64,000 bases of DNA from Ochrobactrum sp. BTU1 (GCA_018798825.1 CP076355.1:898001-962000); one strand, 5' to 3'. Counted from the stretch's first letter, positions 9,163 to 18,951 are shown. Numbers and translations: made by a program. Notes: generated by a model from the sequence alone, not told the origin.

Positions 9163-10848
9163 CTAGCCGCGAGCGCCACCCAAACGACGCCCTACACGCG
9201 AAAGCAGAATGACCGGCAATATTCCGACGGCCACAATTGCAAGTGCAGCAACCGAAGCCTCTTCATAGGTTCCGCGTGCGGCCTCGCCGTAAAGATGTGT
9301 GGCAAAAGTCTCGATATTAAGCGGGCGCAATAAAAGCGTGGCAGGCAGCTCCTTAACGCAATCGACAAAAACCAGCAGACCAGCGGCAACAATGGCCGTC
9401 TTTGATAGCGGCAGATGCACCTGGCAGAATGTAGCAGTCACGCCACGACCAAGGGTACGAGAGGCTTGATCGAGCGATTGCGGGATGCGCTCAAGACCGG
9501 CATCGATGCCGCCCGCAGATATAGCCAGAAAGCGTGCTACATAAGCATAGACGATAGCGGCGCCGGTACTGATCAGCAGTATTCCCGTGGAGAGGCCGAA
9601 AAACGTGCTGAACACCTGATCGAAAAAACGGTCAACCGCACCGGACACAATCATGATGCCAATGGCAATCACTGTTCCGGGGGCAGCGTAGCCCATGGTC
9701 GACAAGCGATAGAACCAACGTGAAGCCGTGCCCGGAAACAGCCGCATCGCATAGGCCACCATCATGCCAAACAGAAGCACTAGAATGGTTGCGACAGATG
9801 CCAGCATGACGGTGTTGAATGCTTCACCCGCCAGACGAGGTGAGATACCGGCAAAGCGCATCCGCTTGACTGCTTCAATGAGGAGATAGGTCGCGGGCAT
9901 GATGAAGCCGATAATGATCGGCACGGCACAGATAATGAACAGCCAAATGCCCTTTACGCCGCTGACCTTCAGCGGTTCAAAGCCGCGCGAGTGGCGGATA
10001 TTGGAAGAGAAGCGCTGTTTCCGCCTCGCCCATCGCTCAATTGATACAATGGCGACAACCAGCAATAATAGCGCCAAGGCGAGTTGTGCTGCTCCCGGAA
10101 GATCAAAGCGCGTGACCCATGTTGTGTAGATCGAAACTGTCAGCGTCCGCACGCCGAGAAACTCGGCAGCGCCAACATCGTTGAGCGTTTCCATCAATGC
10201 AAGGCTCACGCCGACAGCTACAGCTGGACGTGCGAGTGGCAGGGCCACACGCCAGAATATTCCTCTGCGGCTGACGCCCAATGTCCGTGCTGCTTCAATC
10301 AGGCTCGCTGACTGCGTGAGGAACATGGCGCGTGTTGGTATATAAACATAAGGATAAAGTACAAAACCGAGCAGGATTATGCAGCCCGTCATTGATCTTA
10401 TATCCGGCAAGCGAAACTGACGAGGCGTTTCATAACCCAGCACAAAGCGGATCGCGCTTTGTATCGGGCCGATCGGATGCAAAATATCAAGATATGCGTA
10501 GGCGATGATATAGGTCGGCACCGCTAAGGGCAGCAAAAGCGCCCATTCCAGTACACCGCGTCCACGGAAATCATAAGCCGTCACCAGCCATGCTGCAGAC
10601 GTGCCGACAAATGCAGTGATAAGCCCAACGCCTGCCAGAAGAATGATCGTATCAGTAAAAGCTGTCGCGAAGATCGTCGAAAAAAGATGGCTCCACAGGC
10701 CGGATGAGCCGCGAACCGCTTCGGTAACCAGTGCAAGCACCGGCAGGCAGACCAGCAGCGCAATCAATCCTGAAAGCCACAACCAGCCACGCCCCGAACG
10801 GGTACGAAAACGTATGGATGATGACGCGGCTTGCACAGGTTCCGGCAC
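9163..10848 (-). CDS. fbpB: Iron(III) ABC transporter permease (FbpB/SfuB type)
   Basis: An inner-membrane permease of 561 residues made of two fused BPD_transp_1 halves, as usual for the Fbp/Sfu iron family. Two EAA-type loops are visible: SLIEAARTLGVSRRGIFWRV in the first half and QSLDQASRTLGRGVTATF in the second. It is the last gene of the ATPase-binding protein-permease cluster and lies behind a strong hairpin at 10868-10902. Confidence 0.88.
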   Translation of the reverse strand: MPEPVQAASSSIRFRTRSGRGWLWLSGLIALLVCLPVLALVTEAVRGSSGLWSHLFSTIFATAFTDTIILLAGVGLITAFVGTSAAWLVTAYDFRGRGVLEWALLLPLAVPTYIIAYAYLDILHPIGPIQSAIRFVLGYETPRQFRLPDIRSMTGCIILLGFVLYPYVYIPTRAMFLTQSASLIEAARTLGVSRRGIFWRVALPLARPAVAVGVSLALMETLNDVGAAEFLGVRTLTVSIYTTWVTRFDLPGAAQLALALLLLVVAIVSIERWARRKQRFSSNIRHSRGFEPLKVSGVKGIWLFIICAVPIIIGFIMPATYLLIEAVKRMRFAGISPRLAGEAFNTVMLASVATILVLLFGMMVAYAMRLFPGTASRWFYRLSTMGYAAPGTVIAIGIMIVSGAVDRFFDQVFSTFFGLSTGILLISTGAAIVYAYVARFLAISAGGIDAGLERIPQSLDQASRTLGRGVTATFCQVHLPLSKTAIVAAGLLVFVDCVKELPATLLLRPLNIETFATHLYGEAARGTYEEASVAALAIVAVGILPVILLSRVGRRLGGARG

Positions 10849-10867
10849 TCTGGTCGACCTTCATATT

Positions 10868-10902
10868 ATAACGCCGGCGCAATAGTTTTGCACCGGCGTT
10901 AT
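10868..10902 (-). terminator. Hairpin between fbpA and fbpB
   Basis: ATAACGCCGGCGCAA pairs with TTGCACCGGCGTTAT with one mismatch. It is placed 22 bases past the fbpA stop and 20 bases before fbpB. The T-run (ATTTTT at 10901-10906) lies on the plus-strand side, so on the minus strand it probably works as a 3' stabiliser or partial attenuator, setting the binding-protein to permease ratio. Confidence 0.6.
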
Positions 10903-10923
10903 TTTTACAGGGATAATCCGCTT

Positions 10924-11940
10924 TTAGTTATCAAAGCCGACTTTGTCGACCAGCTCGCTGGCCTGCTTGCGATGCTTGACGATTTCCGAAAGCGGAACAG
11001 TATCGATCTTCAGTTCGCCGAAGGATTCAACAATTGGATCAACCGGTGCGCCTGCCTTGACCGGGTATTCGTAGTTGGCCTTTGCATAGAGCTGCTGGGC
11101 TTCGTCCGAAGCAAGATATTCGAGAAGCTTGACGGCTTCGTCCTTGTTCGGAGCGTTCTTGGCAACAGATGCGCCGCTGATATTCACCTGGGTGCCGCCA
11201 TCAGCAAAGGTTGGGAGAATGACCTTGATGCCGTCGCCCCATGCCTTCTGTTCGTCACCGCTCTTACCCGAGCGCATCAAACCAACATAATAAGAGTTGG
11301 CAACTGCAATATCGCAGATACCACCGACAATGTCCTTGGCGCCATCACGATCACCACCGGCTGCCTTGCGTGCCAGATTGGCTTTGAGGCCAGTCAGCCA
11401 CTCTTCGGTCTTTTCTGCGCCGTGATGAGCGATGTAATCGGCGATCAGGGCCGTATTATATGGATGCTGACCAGCGCGAATGCAGATCTTGCCCTTCCAC
11501 TTCGGATCCGCCAGTTCCTCATAGGTGATCTTGTCGAGTTCCAGATCCTTGGCGGCATAAACAACGCGCGCGCGCATCGAAAGACCAAACCAGTTGCCAT
11601 TTGCATCGCGGAGCTGCTCAGGGATTGCGTCCTTCAGAGCTTGGGAATCGATCGGCTGGGTAAGGCCCTTGTCCACGAGGTCAACCAGATTGCCTGCATC
11701 GACCGTCATCAGAATATCGGCGGGAGATTTTTCGCCCTCGGAAGCTACACGCTCAGCAAGACCATCCTTAAGGAAAACGGTATTGACGGTGGTGCCCGTC
11801 TTTTCCTTATAGGCGTCAAGCAAAGGCTGAATCAGGCCTGGCTCACGCGTCGTGTAAATATTAATCTCATTTGCATTTGCAGCACCTGAGAGAAACGTCG
11901 CAGCCATGAGTGCAAGTCCAGCACGCGCGATCTTGGGCAT
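10924..11940 (-). CDS. fbpA: Iron(III) ABC transporter substrate-binding protein (FbpA/FutA type)
   Basis: A periplasmic ferric-iron-binding protein of 338 residues with a signal peptide (about residues 1-23, ANA before NEINIYTTREP). The adjacent tyrosines in CDIAVANSYYVGLM match the iron-ligand pair of FbpA/FutA proteins, and the NEINIYTTREPGLI opening is characteristic. It is followed by its permease and preceded by its ATPase. In the 114 bases upstream, TTGGAA occurs at 11967 and again at 11988, 21 bp apart. No clear Fur or Irr box was recognised there. Confidence 0.9.
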   Translation of the reverse strand: MPKIARAGLALMAATFLSGAANANEINIYTTREPGLIQPLLDAYKEKTGTTVNTVFLKDGLAERVASEGEKSPADILMTVDAGNLVDLVDKGLTQPIDSQALKDAIPEQLRDANGNWFGLSMRARVVYAAKDLELDKITYEELADPKWKGKICIRAGQHPYNTALIADYIAHHGAEKTEEWLTGLKANLARKAAGGDRDGAKDIVGGICDIAVANSYYVGLMRSGKSGDEQKAWGDGIKVILPTFADGGTQVNISGASVAKNAPNKDEAVKLLEYLASDEAQQLYAKANYEYPVKAGAPVDPIVESFGELKIDTVPLSEIVKHRKQASELVDKVGFDN

Positions 11941-12054
11941 TTTACCTCCGAAAAAATATGGTTCATTTGGAACTATATGGTATGCAATTGGAATATAATA
12001 ACTCGGTTTTGCAGGGTCAATTGCGCGGCACTCTAAATATGACCTGTTTACTCA

Positions 12055-13113
12055 TTATTTTGCAAAAACCAGCGCTCTGCTCCAATTTATTCGAAGGAAA
12101 ACCGAATTAACGCTTACCGGAACATGATGGTCGGTTCGCACACGCAGACACTGCTCGCTTCCGTCAAGGCGGATTAGCAACTCTTCGGTTTCACCTAGAT
12201 AGATCCGTGTTTCGATCTGTCCGCTTAAAGCGCCCGCAGTAGCATCAGGCAGAATCTCAATGTCGCGCAGTCTGATATAAATGAGAACTTCGCCGGTACT
12301 TGCGAAGTCGGCCGGAGCATTAAAGACACCCTGCACCGTTTCAATCATTTCGCCGCGAACACTACCTTCAACCGCATTGAAGTCGCAGAAGAAATCGGCT
12401 GCATAGCGAGAGTTCGGACAATTATGGAGATCACGGGCAGAGCCTTGCTGCACGATTTCGCCAGAGCGCATCAGGACAACACGGTCGCCCGTTGAAAGCG
12501 CTTCTTCCGCCTCATGCGTAACGATAATGACCGGCGTGCCGAGTGCGCGCAACAGTGCCATCGTCTCACTACGCACGCGCGCGCGCAAGCCGCGATCGAG
12601 ATTGGAGAACGGCTCATCCATCAACAAAAGGTCAGGCTTCGGTGCCAAAGCCCGAATAAGTGCCACGCGCTGCTGCTCCCCACCCGACAACATATGCGGG
12701 TAACGATCCGCCATCGAAGTGAGACCGACAAGTTGGAGTAACTCATCAACACGGCTGAGCGCTTGTTCCTTGCGAACCTTGCGCAGACCAAACAGCACAT
12801 TTTCGCGCACGGTCAGATGTGGGAACAGCGCGTAGTCCTGGAAGACCACACCAATGTTTCGCTTTTCCGGTTCAACGAAGATCGATGGACCGACGAGCGC
12901 GCGCCCGCCCATTGTAAGCTGGCCTTCATCCGGTGCATCAATGCCCGCAATAATCCGCAAAAGGGAAGTCTTGCCGCAACCTGAATGCCCAACCAGACAG
13001 ATGATCTCACCGGGCTGCACATCCAGCGATATGTTGTTCAGTGCCCGCACGGTTCCAAATTGCCGACCAATTCCCGAGAGGGTCAGTGCCGGAGCCGTTT
13101 CGTTATCGAGCAT
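12055..13113 (-). CDS. fbpC: Iron(III) ABC transporter ATP-binding protein (FbpC type)
   Basis: A 352-residue ATPase with Walker A GHSGCGKTS, signature MLSGGEQQRVALIRAL and Walker B LLLMDEPFSNLD, followed by a C-terminal TOBE-like region typical of FbpC. The start is set at 13113 (MLDNETAPALTLSG), which has CAGGA at a good distance. The open frame extends further upstream, with a second candidate ATG at 13140 but a poorer RBS. It is unusual in preceding the binding-protein gene instead of ending the operon. It is divergent from the FAD oxidoreductase gene. Confidence 0.87.
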   Translation of the reverse strand: MLDNETAPALTLSGIGRQFGTVRALNNISLDVQPGEIICLVGHSGCGKTSLLRIIAGIDAPDEGQLTMGGRALVGPSIFVEPEKRNIGVVFQDYALFPHLTVRENVLFGLRKVRKEQALSRVDELLQLVGLTSMADRYPHMLSGGEQQRVALIRALAPKPDLLLMDEPFSNLDRGLRARVRSETMALLRALGTPVIIVTHEAEEALSTGDRVVLMRSGEIVQQGSARDLHNCPNSRYAADFFCDFNAVEGSVRGEMIETVQGVFNAPADFASTGEVLIYIRLRDIEILPDATAGALSGQIETRIYLGETEELLIRLDGSEQCLRVRTDHHVPVSVNSVFLRINWSRALVFAK

Positions 13114-13347
13114 CGTATCCTGCAGAGTGCGTGCATCCATAGATGAGGCCGAGAGTCCTGTTACTAACAATCTGCATATAAATGCACTTGGACTACTTTG
13201 CCAATAAAACACGACCAAGCGCGTCAGGAATTTGTCGAGCCCCCGTTTAAAGCGCAATAGATTACTGCACTATCCAGTTGAACTGGCTTGCAAATCACGC
13301 AATTCTGCTCACAAATCATTTCATATTCGTATTGCAGGAGTCTGATC

Positions 13348-14676
13348 ATGGGGCCGATCACCGACAAGGTGGCAACAGCCGAACATTTGCCGCCGGAATC
13401 GAGGGTCGCTATCATCGGCGGTGGCGTGATCGGTGTATCGACAGCGCTTTTTCTGGCAGAGCGCGGCATTCCAGTTGCCTTGTTTGAAAAAGGGGAAATC
13501 GCAGGAGAACAATCAAGCCGTAACTGGGGCTGGTGCCGCCGAACCGGACGCGACAGTCGCGAAATGCCGTTGATTGTCGAGAGCATGCGGCTTTGGGAAG
13601 GCATGAATGAACGTGTTGGTCGCGAAACCGGATTTCGCGTCACCGGCATTGCCTACACTGCTGAAAAGGAAGAGGAAGTCGAGCGATACGCAGAGTGGAT
13701 CAAAATTGCCAGCGAACACGGCATCGAAACACACCTGCTAAACAGTCAGCAGGCAGCAAGTCTCGCACCGGGATTAACCCGGTCGCTCAAAGGTGGCATG
13801 ACCACACCGCTCGATGGCCGTGCAGAACCGCAAAAAGCAGTCCCTGCTTTGGCGGCCAAGGCGCAGGAACTCGGCGCAGTTATTCTGCAAAACTGTGCCG
13901 TGCGTGGGATCGAAACCACCAATAGACGTGTGTCAGCCGTCTTGACTGAAAAAGGCCGCGTGGCTTGCGAAGCGATTGTCGTTGCTGGTGGCGCCTGGTC
14001 ACGACTGATCATATCGTCGTTTGATGCCCATCTACCGCAGCTCAAAGTGCGCTCGTCCGTCTTCCGTACGTCGTCTATCGAGAGTGGCGTTGAACCGGCA
14101 ATCGCATTTTCGGACTTCGCACTGCGCAAGCGACTTGATGGTGGCTATACGGTTGCGAGCCTTGGGGGCTCTATTGCCGACATTGTGCCTGACAGTTTTC
14201 GTTTCTTCCGTGACTTCCTTCCGTCGCTCTCAACAGAATGGAAATCCCTGCGTTTCCGTTTCGGTCAACGCTTTTTTGAAGAATGTTTCCAATGGAAGCT
14301 CCGTCCGGCAGATCAGGTCTCGGTGTTTGAAAAAATCCGCACGCTTGATCCAGAACCACACCGGGCAGCGAATGCAGCAGTACTGTCCAAACTTAAAGCT
14401 GCCATACCATCTTTTGCATCGGCAACGATCGCACAGGAATGGGCCGGTCTGATCGATACGATGCCAGATGTTATTCCGGTAATCTCACCCATGCCCGGCA
14501 TCGACGGGTTAATTGTCGCCACAGGATTTTCAGGACATGGTTTTGGCATCGGCCCCGGTGCAGGACGATTGGTCGCCGATATGGTCAGCGGCGAAACGCC
14601 GGTTGTCGATCCGTCGCCGTTCCATATCTCTCGTTTCTCGGACGGCTCAAAAATCCGTATCGAGAACTGGGGTTAG
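13348..14676 (+). CDS. DadA-like FAD-dependent oxidoreductase
   Basis: A 442-residue flavoenzyme of the DAO/DadA family. The dinucleotide-binding GxGxxG motif is VAIIGGGVIGVSTALFLAER near the N-terminus. The SSRNWGWCRRTGRDSREMPL region is shared with a rhizobial subgroup of D-amino-acid dehydrogenase-like enzymes, and a C-terminal FAD-contact motif reads ATGFSGHGFGIGPG. The start at 13348 (MGPITDK) has GGAG upstream and is preferred to an earlier in-frame ATG at 13288. The substrate, probably an amino acid or amine, cannot be read from sequence. Confidence 0.85.
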   Translation: MGPITDKVATAEHLPPESRVAIIGGGVIGVSTALFLAERGIPVALFEKGEIAGEQSSRNWGWCRRTGRDSREMPLIVESMRLWEGMNERVGRETGFRVTGIAYTAEKEEEVERYAEWIKIASEHGIETHLLNSQQAASLAPGLTRSLKGGMTTPLDGRAEPQKAVPALAAKAQELGAVILQNCAVRGIETTNRRVSAVLTEKGRVACEAIVVAGGAWSRLIISSFDAHLPQLKVRSSVFRTSSIESGVEPAIAFSDFALRKRLDGGYTVASLGGSIADIVPDSFRFFRDFLPSLSTEWKSLRFRFGQRFFEECFQWKLRPADQVSVFEKIRTLDPEPHRAANAAVLSKLKAAIPSFASATIAQEWAGLIDTMPDVIPVISPMPGIDGLIVATGFSGHGFGIGPGAGRLVADMVSGETPVVDPSPFHISRFSDGSKIRIENWG

Positions 14677-14713
14677 GGCAGAGCCGGTAAAAGCGCGCAA
14701 AATCAGATCGAGT

Positions 14714-15235
14714 TTATTCAATCACACCACAGGCGAAGCGGGCACCGCCGCCACCGAGCGGCTTAGGCTTGTCGGAATAGTTATCACCACCAACGTGAAC
14801 CATTAATGCGCGACCTTTGACTTCATCCAGTGATTTCAAACGAGGTGCGACAACGGTTTCACTAACTTTGCCATCCGCACTGGCTTTCAGAAGCGGCAAG
14901 TCACCCATATGACCATGTCCTTCTGGACCCATGTGGTGTTTTGAGCCATCCGGATCGAAGTGGCCGCCAGCAGCTTGCGCCGGCGTCATTTTTCCATCTT
15001 GTTCAGCGGGTGCGCAACTTCCCTTCTCGTGAACATGAAAACCATGCTCGCCTGCAGGCAAACCACTCAAATCTGCTTTGAAAGAAAGACCATCGGCGCT
15101 CTGGGAAACTTTAACAGTACCCATTTCCTTACCTTGGCCGGATTCCAGTGCCTCAAACATTTTGACGGTTACGCCCTCCGCCAAAGTCGGACCAGCGACA
15201 AGAACAATAGTCGAAGCTAAAATCAGAGACCGCAT
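14714..15235 (-). CDS. sodC: Periplasmic Cu/Zn superoxide dismutase
   Basis: A 173-residue enzyme exported through a signal peptide (about residues 1-19, TLA before EGVTVKMFE). It converts superoxide to peroxide and oxygen. Copper and zinc ligands are visible in GEHGFHVHEKGSC, AAGGHFDPDGSKHH and GHGHMGDLP, and the disulfide pair is Cys in KGSCAP and in ARFACGV. The RBS is strong (GGAGGAGA). It lies next to the multicopper oxidase, so extracytoplasmic oxidant and copper defence genes are clustered here. Confidence 0.96.
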   Translation of the reverse strand: MRSLILASTIVLVAGPTLAEGVTVKMFEALESGQGKEMGTVKVSQSADGLSFKADLSGLPAGEHGFHVHEKGSCAPAEQDGKMTPAQAAGGHFDPDGSKHHMGPEGHGHMGDLPLLKASADGKVSETVVAPRLKSLDEVKGRALMVHVGGDNYSDKPKPLGGGGARFACGVIE

Positions 15236-15308
15236 TATCTCCTCCTATAATTTGGTGTGGGATAAGCGGTAAACGCGTAGAGGCGCGAATTGTTCGAAAT
15301 TTAAAGAA

Positions 15309-15335
15309 CTGCGCGCCAGTCTGGCCGGCGCGCAG
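15309..15335 (-). terminator. Terminator of the multicopper oxidase unit
   Basis: CTGCGCGCC (15309-15317) pairs with GGCGCGCAG (15327-15335). It lies 12 bases past the oxidase stop, and on the minus strand it is followed by a T-rich stretch (TTCTTTAAATTT). Confidence 0.7.
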
Positions 15336-15347
15336 CACATTTGAAAC

Positions 15348-16931
15348 TTAAACCGTAACGAATTGCGCCATCATGCCAACATCCTCATGTTCCAGCACAT
15401 GGCAATGGAACATGAAAGGATGATCGCGTTTCGCTTCACGATCAAAATGTACAAGAACTTCTGCCTTGCCGTTAATCAGCGCCGTGTCTTTCCAGCCTGA
15501 TTGGTGCAGTGGCGGCGTTTCGCCGTTCAATGTCAGGATGCGAAACGATGCTCCGTGAATATGAAATGGATGCGCCATTTCTTTCGTTGACAACTCCCAG
15601 ATCTCCCACGATCCAAGCTTAACTTCTGCGTCGATGCGGTTCATGTCGAAAGGCTTCTCCGCAATCGCCATCTGAATGCCTGATGTTAAAGCCTGCAACG
15701 CAGGTCCGGTGTCGGCATTGCTCCGCCCACCATGCATATCATGGTCGCTCATGGTCGCCATGTTGTGACCAGCATGAGCATCGCTCGACTTGCCGCCCAT
15801 CATAAGCTTCATATTATTCGACATACGTTCATCAAATAAGTATGAGCGTCTGCGAACAGAAAGTTTTTCGTCGGGCTGTTCTGGACCATCCAGCTTTGTC
15901 GGCAAGGTTTTGATCGCGCCTTCAATTTTATCATCGATGATGAACTGCATCAAAGGCTGGTCATCGCCACCGCTGTCATCACTGGCTGTCAGAAGGTCGA
16001 GGATATCTTTCGACTTAGAAAAATCGACCAACACCTCGTAGCGCTCGCCCGGACTGATTGTCAGGCGTTTAACCGGATCAAGCGTACTTATAAAGCCGCC
16101 ATCTGATGCAATGACTTGCAACGGCTGGTCGTCGCTAAGACGGATGTGGAAGTTGCGAGCATTTGCTCCGTTCAAAATACGCAACCGAACCACTGAAGCA
16201 GGAACACGCGCTTGCGGCGCGATAACGCCATTCACAATAAGCTTGTCGCCGCGAAAGCCATGCATCAGATCCATAATGTCAGGCTGATAAACCTTATCGC
16301 CTTCGATCACCCTGCGATCCTGCAAGACGAGCGGAATATCATCAACACCATAGGTTTGAGGCAAGCCGCGGTCCCCGTCCTTGCCGTCGCTGACAATCAT
16401 CAACCCGGCAATTCCCATATGCGCCTGCCGCGCAGTGTCCCCATGCATATGCGGGTGGAACCAGTTGAACGAAGCAGGCTGTTTGACCGTAACCTTTGGC
16501 TCCCAGCTAGTGCCTGCCTCAATCACGTTATGCGGCCCGCCATCGAGAACCGACGGAACAAAAAGACCATGCCAATGAAGTGTTGTGTCTTCATCCATCT
16601 CGTTATTTACCGAAAGCGTAACAGCTTCGCCGTTTTTGAGGCGGACGATCGGCCCGAGATATGTGCCGTTTATCCCGGCAGAGGTTGCATCGCTGCCTTG
16701 GGTGAAAGCATGGCGTCCCTTCTGGACAGTCAGCTTCACCACGCCTGCAGCATCGGGCTCAATCAAAGCCGGAATAGGCAGCGCCGGCGCCTTTGCCTGT
16801 GTGTTGGCTGTACCGTGCTGTATGTGCTGCTGATGGGGATCCAGCGCAAAGGCTTCAAATGGCCGGACGATGGATAAGCCAGCAGCACTTGCTCCAAGCG
16901 TCAAAAGACGACGGCGAGTCATACTCGTCAT
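15348..16931 (-). CDS. Tat-exported multicopper oxidase (CueO-like)
   Basis: A 527-residue periplasmic cuprous or metal oxidase. The twin-arginine signal is MTRRRLLTLGASAAGL. The four copper-binding blocks are in order: LHWHGLFVP, WFHPHMHG, HPFHIHGASF and FHCHVLEHEDVGMM. A Met/His-rich insert (MKLMMGG, HAGHNMATMSDHDMHGG) near residues 375-405 resembles the copper-binding loop of CueO. Brucella has a multicopper oxidase (BmcO) of this general kind. It is probably co-transcribed with the small secreted protein upstream (17022-17432). Confidence 0.92.
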   Translation of the reverse strand: MTSMTRRRLLTLGASAAGLSIVRPFEAFALDPHQQHIQHGTANTQAKAPALPIPALIEPDAAGVVKLTVQKGRHAFTQGSDATSAGINGTYLGPIVRLKNGEAVTLSVNNEMDEDTTLHWHGLFVPSVLDGGPHNVIEAGTSWEPKVTVKQPASFNWFHPHMHGDTARQAHMGIAGLMIVSDGKDGDRGLPQTYGVDDIPLVLQDRRVIEGDKVYQPDIMDLMHGFRGDKLIVNGVIAPQARVPASVVRLRILNGANARNFHIRLSDDQPLQVIASDGGFISTLDPVKRLTISPGERYEVLVDFSKSKDILDLLTASDDSGGDDQPLMQFIIDDKIEGAIKTLPTKLDGPEQPDEKLSVRRRSYLFDERMSNNMKLMMGGKSSDAHAGHNMATMSDHDMHGGRSNADTGPALQALTSGIQMAIAEKPFDMNRIDAEVKLGSWEIWELSTKEMAHPFHIHGASFRILTLNGETPPLHQSGWKDTALINGKAEVLVHFDREAKRDHPFMFHCHVLEHEDVGMMAQFVTV

Positions 16932-17021
16932 GATAATTCTCCAGATAAATCTCTATCAACGCGCATCGAAACCTTCGAAATGCGCTTATTGCCGCCGAAA
17001 AACCGGCAGCGTTTCAGAAGA

Positions 17022-17432
17022 TCAGAACTGGCTGAGTATTGGAGGTCGTAGCACGCCGAAGGGGTCGTTGCTGTTCAATGCTGCGACGCGTGGCGGCAGG
17101 CCGAATTCGTGATCTGGAGTGAACAGCGCAACGCTGGAGCTAAGCTGTATGATGCCGCCACAGCTCATCATTACACAGGCGGCAGATGCCTTCTTGCTAT
17201 GATCCGTCGGCATTGAATGCCCGACGTCATGTTTTGCAACCTGCGCAATCGTATGACAGTCAATAACTGCTGACGTCAGTGGCAGCTCATGCGCCATCGC
17301 ATAACAAAATTGCGTCGAAACCAGAAACAGCAACGAGAACAGCGCAATCAGCATACGGGAAGGCATTCCCAAAACAGAATGTTTGCGAAAACGCATCCCA
17401 ATATTGCTGTTTCTGAAAACCCGCGCAGTCAT
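17022..17432 (-). CDS. Small secreted Cys/His-containing protein beside the multicopper oxidase
   Basis: A 136-residue protein with a hydrophobic export segment (about residues 28-45) and an Ala-X-Ala-like cleavage region. The mature part has scattered Cys, His and Met (DCHTIAQVAKHD, GHSMPTDHSKK, CVMMSCGG), which suggests metal or copper binding, as in short copper-resistance accessory proteins. It ends 90 bases before the oxidase gene on the same strand. The start may instead be the ATG at 17366 (MPSRMLIALF), which gives a standard-length signal peptide. I cannot name a family. Confidence 0.55.
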   Translation of the reverse strand: MTARVFRNSNIGMRFRKHSVLGMPSRMLIALFSLLFLVSTQFCYAMAHELPLTSAVIDCHTIAQVAKHDVGHSMPTDHSKKASAACVMMSCGGIIQLSSSVALFTPDHEFGLPPRVAALNSNDPFGVLRPPILSQF

Positions 17433-17668
17433 TGTGATTCCATGTTCTAAATTTCAGCTTAAGGCTGCCTTAAGGCAAATGAAAGGCCTCGATCCTTTTC
17501 CTTGAAACAACCTCAAACATTCATTTTGTTTCGAAAACAGCACATTCGAAATTATAAAATTACGTGATAGCCCTTTTAAGCTTGCGGTTTCGTATTTTGT
17601 GGCACTAAGAAGGCAATATCTCGGGCTTTCCCCCCAAACGTACAGCCCACAAATATGGATATGAAACA

Positions 17669-18949
17669 ATGACTGTAGCTCAAGCAGTTGTTCCGAAGAA
17701 AAATTCTGCGCGCCGCGTTTTGGCCGCGAGCATGATCGGCACAACAATCGAATTCTTTGACTTTTATATTTATGCTACCGCCGCGGTAATCGTTTTCCCG
17801 CACCTCTTTTTTCCGGCAAGTGACGGTAACTCGGCGCTGCTCCAGTCTTTGGCAACTTTCGCTATTGCCTTCTTTGCGCGCCCGATTGGCGGCGCGTTGT
17901 TCGGCCACTTCGGCGATAAGGTTGGCCGTAAGGCAACCCTCGTTGCAGCGCTTATGACCATGGGTATTTCCACAGTCGCAATCGGCTTCCTGCCAACTTA
18001 TGAATCCATCGGCGTCTGGGCGGCTCTCCTGCTCGCACTCTGCCGTCTGGGTCAGGGCCTTGGCCTTGGTGGCGAATGGGGCGGCGCAGTTCTGCTGGCT
18101 ACCGAAAATGCGCCGGAAGGCAAGCGTACCTGGTACGGCATGTTCCCGCAGCTCGGCGCACCTGTTGGCTTCATCCTTGCGACGGGTATTTTCTTAGTCT
18201 TGGCTGAACTCCTGACCGAAGAACAGTTCATGTCGTTCGGCTGGCGTATTCCTTTCATCGCGAGTGCCCTGTTGGTTGGCGTCGGCCTCTTCATTCGCTT
18301 GAAGATTGCTGAGACACCAGAGTTCCAGAAGGCTATCGACAAGGCTGAACGCGTTGAAGTTCCAGTCGCAACGCTTTTCAAGAAGCATAAGGCGAGCCTG
18401 TTTCTCGGCACCATCGGCGCTGTTGCAACCTTCGTTCTGTTCTATCTCATGACCGTGTTCTCGCTCGGTTGGGGTACCCGTGCGCTCGGCTATAGCCGTG
18501 AGCAGTTCCTCATTCTGCAGATGATCGGCGTGATCTTCTTCGGCCTCACCATCCCGGTCGCAGCGCTGCTTTCCGATAAATACGGAATGCGTCCTGTAAT
18601 GATCATCGTCACTGTTCTGATTGGTATCTATGGCTTCCTCATGGCTCCGCTCTTCCTCAGCGGAACAGCTGGCGTCCTCGCCTTCCTCATCCTCGGTTTC
18701 GGCCTGATGGGTCTGACCTATGGTCCGATTGGTGCGGCTCTTGCTGAACCATTCCCGACTTCGGTTCGCTATACTGGCGCTTCGCTTACCTTCAATTTGG
18801 CAGGAATTCTCGGCGCATCAGTTGCACCTTACATCGCAACATGGCTCGCAACTCATTATAGCTTCGCTTATGTTGGGTACTACATGACTGCTGCCGCCGT
18901 GATTTCTCTGATCGGCTTTGCATTCATCTCGTTCAAGCGCGGCGAATAA
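17669..18949 (+). CDS. MFS transporter, metabolite:H+ symporter (MHS) family
   Basis: A 12-helix inner-membrane symporter of 426 residues. MHS features are visible: GTTIEFFDFYIYATAA in helix 1, GHFGDKVGRKATL after helix 2, LGQGLGLGGEWGGAVLLATE in helix 4 and RWRIPF-like GWRIPFIASALL. Relatives move dicarboxylates, shikimate, betaine or other organic acids. The substrate here is unknown, and no catabolic neighbour helps. A palindromic repeat and a terminator follow directly. Confidence 0.88.
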   Translation: MTVAQAVVPKKNSARRVLAASMIGTTIEFFDFYIYATAAVIVFPHLFFPASDGNSALLQSLATFAIAFFARPIGGALFGHFGDKVGRKATLVAALMTMGISTVAIGFLPTYESIGVWAALLLALCRLGQGLGLGGEWGGAVLLATENAPEGKRTWYGMFPQLGAPVGFILATGIFLVLAELLTEEQFMSFGWRIPFIASALLVGVGLFIRLKIAETPEFQKAIDKAERVEVPVATLFKKHKASLFLGTIGAVATFVLFYLMTVFSLGWGTRALGYSREQFLILQMIGVIFFGLTIPVAALLSDKYGMRPVMIIVTVLIGIYGFLMAPLFLSGTAGVLAFLILGFGLMGLTYGPIGAALAEPFPTSVRYTGASLTFNLAGILGASVAPYIATWLATHYSFAYVGYYMTAAAVISLIGFAFISFKRGE

Positions 18950-18951
18950 AA

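Noticed and set aside
11967..11993. TTGGAA repeats 21 bp apart before fbpA as an iron-regulator site
   Set aside because: They do not match a Fur, Irr or RirA consensus well enough to list as a site.
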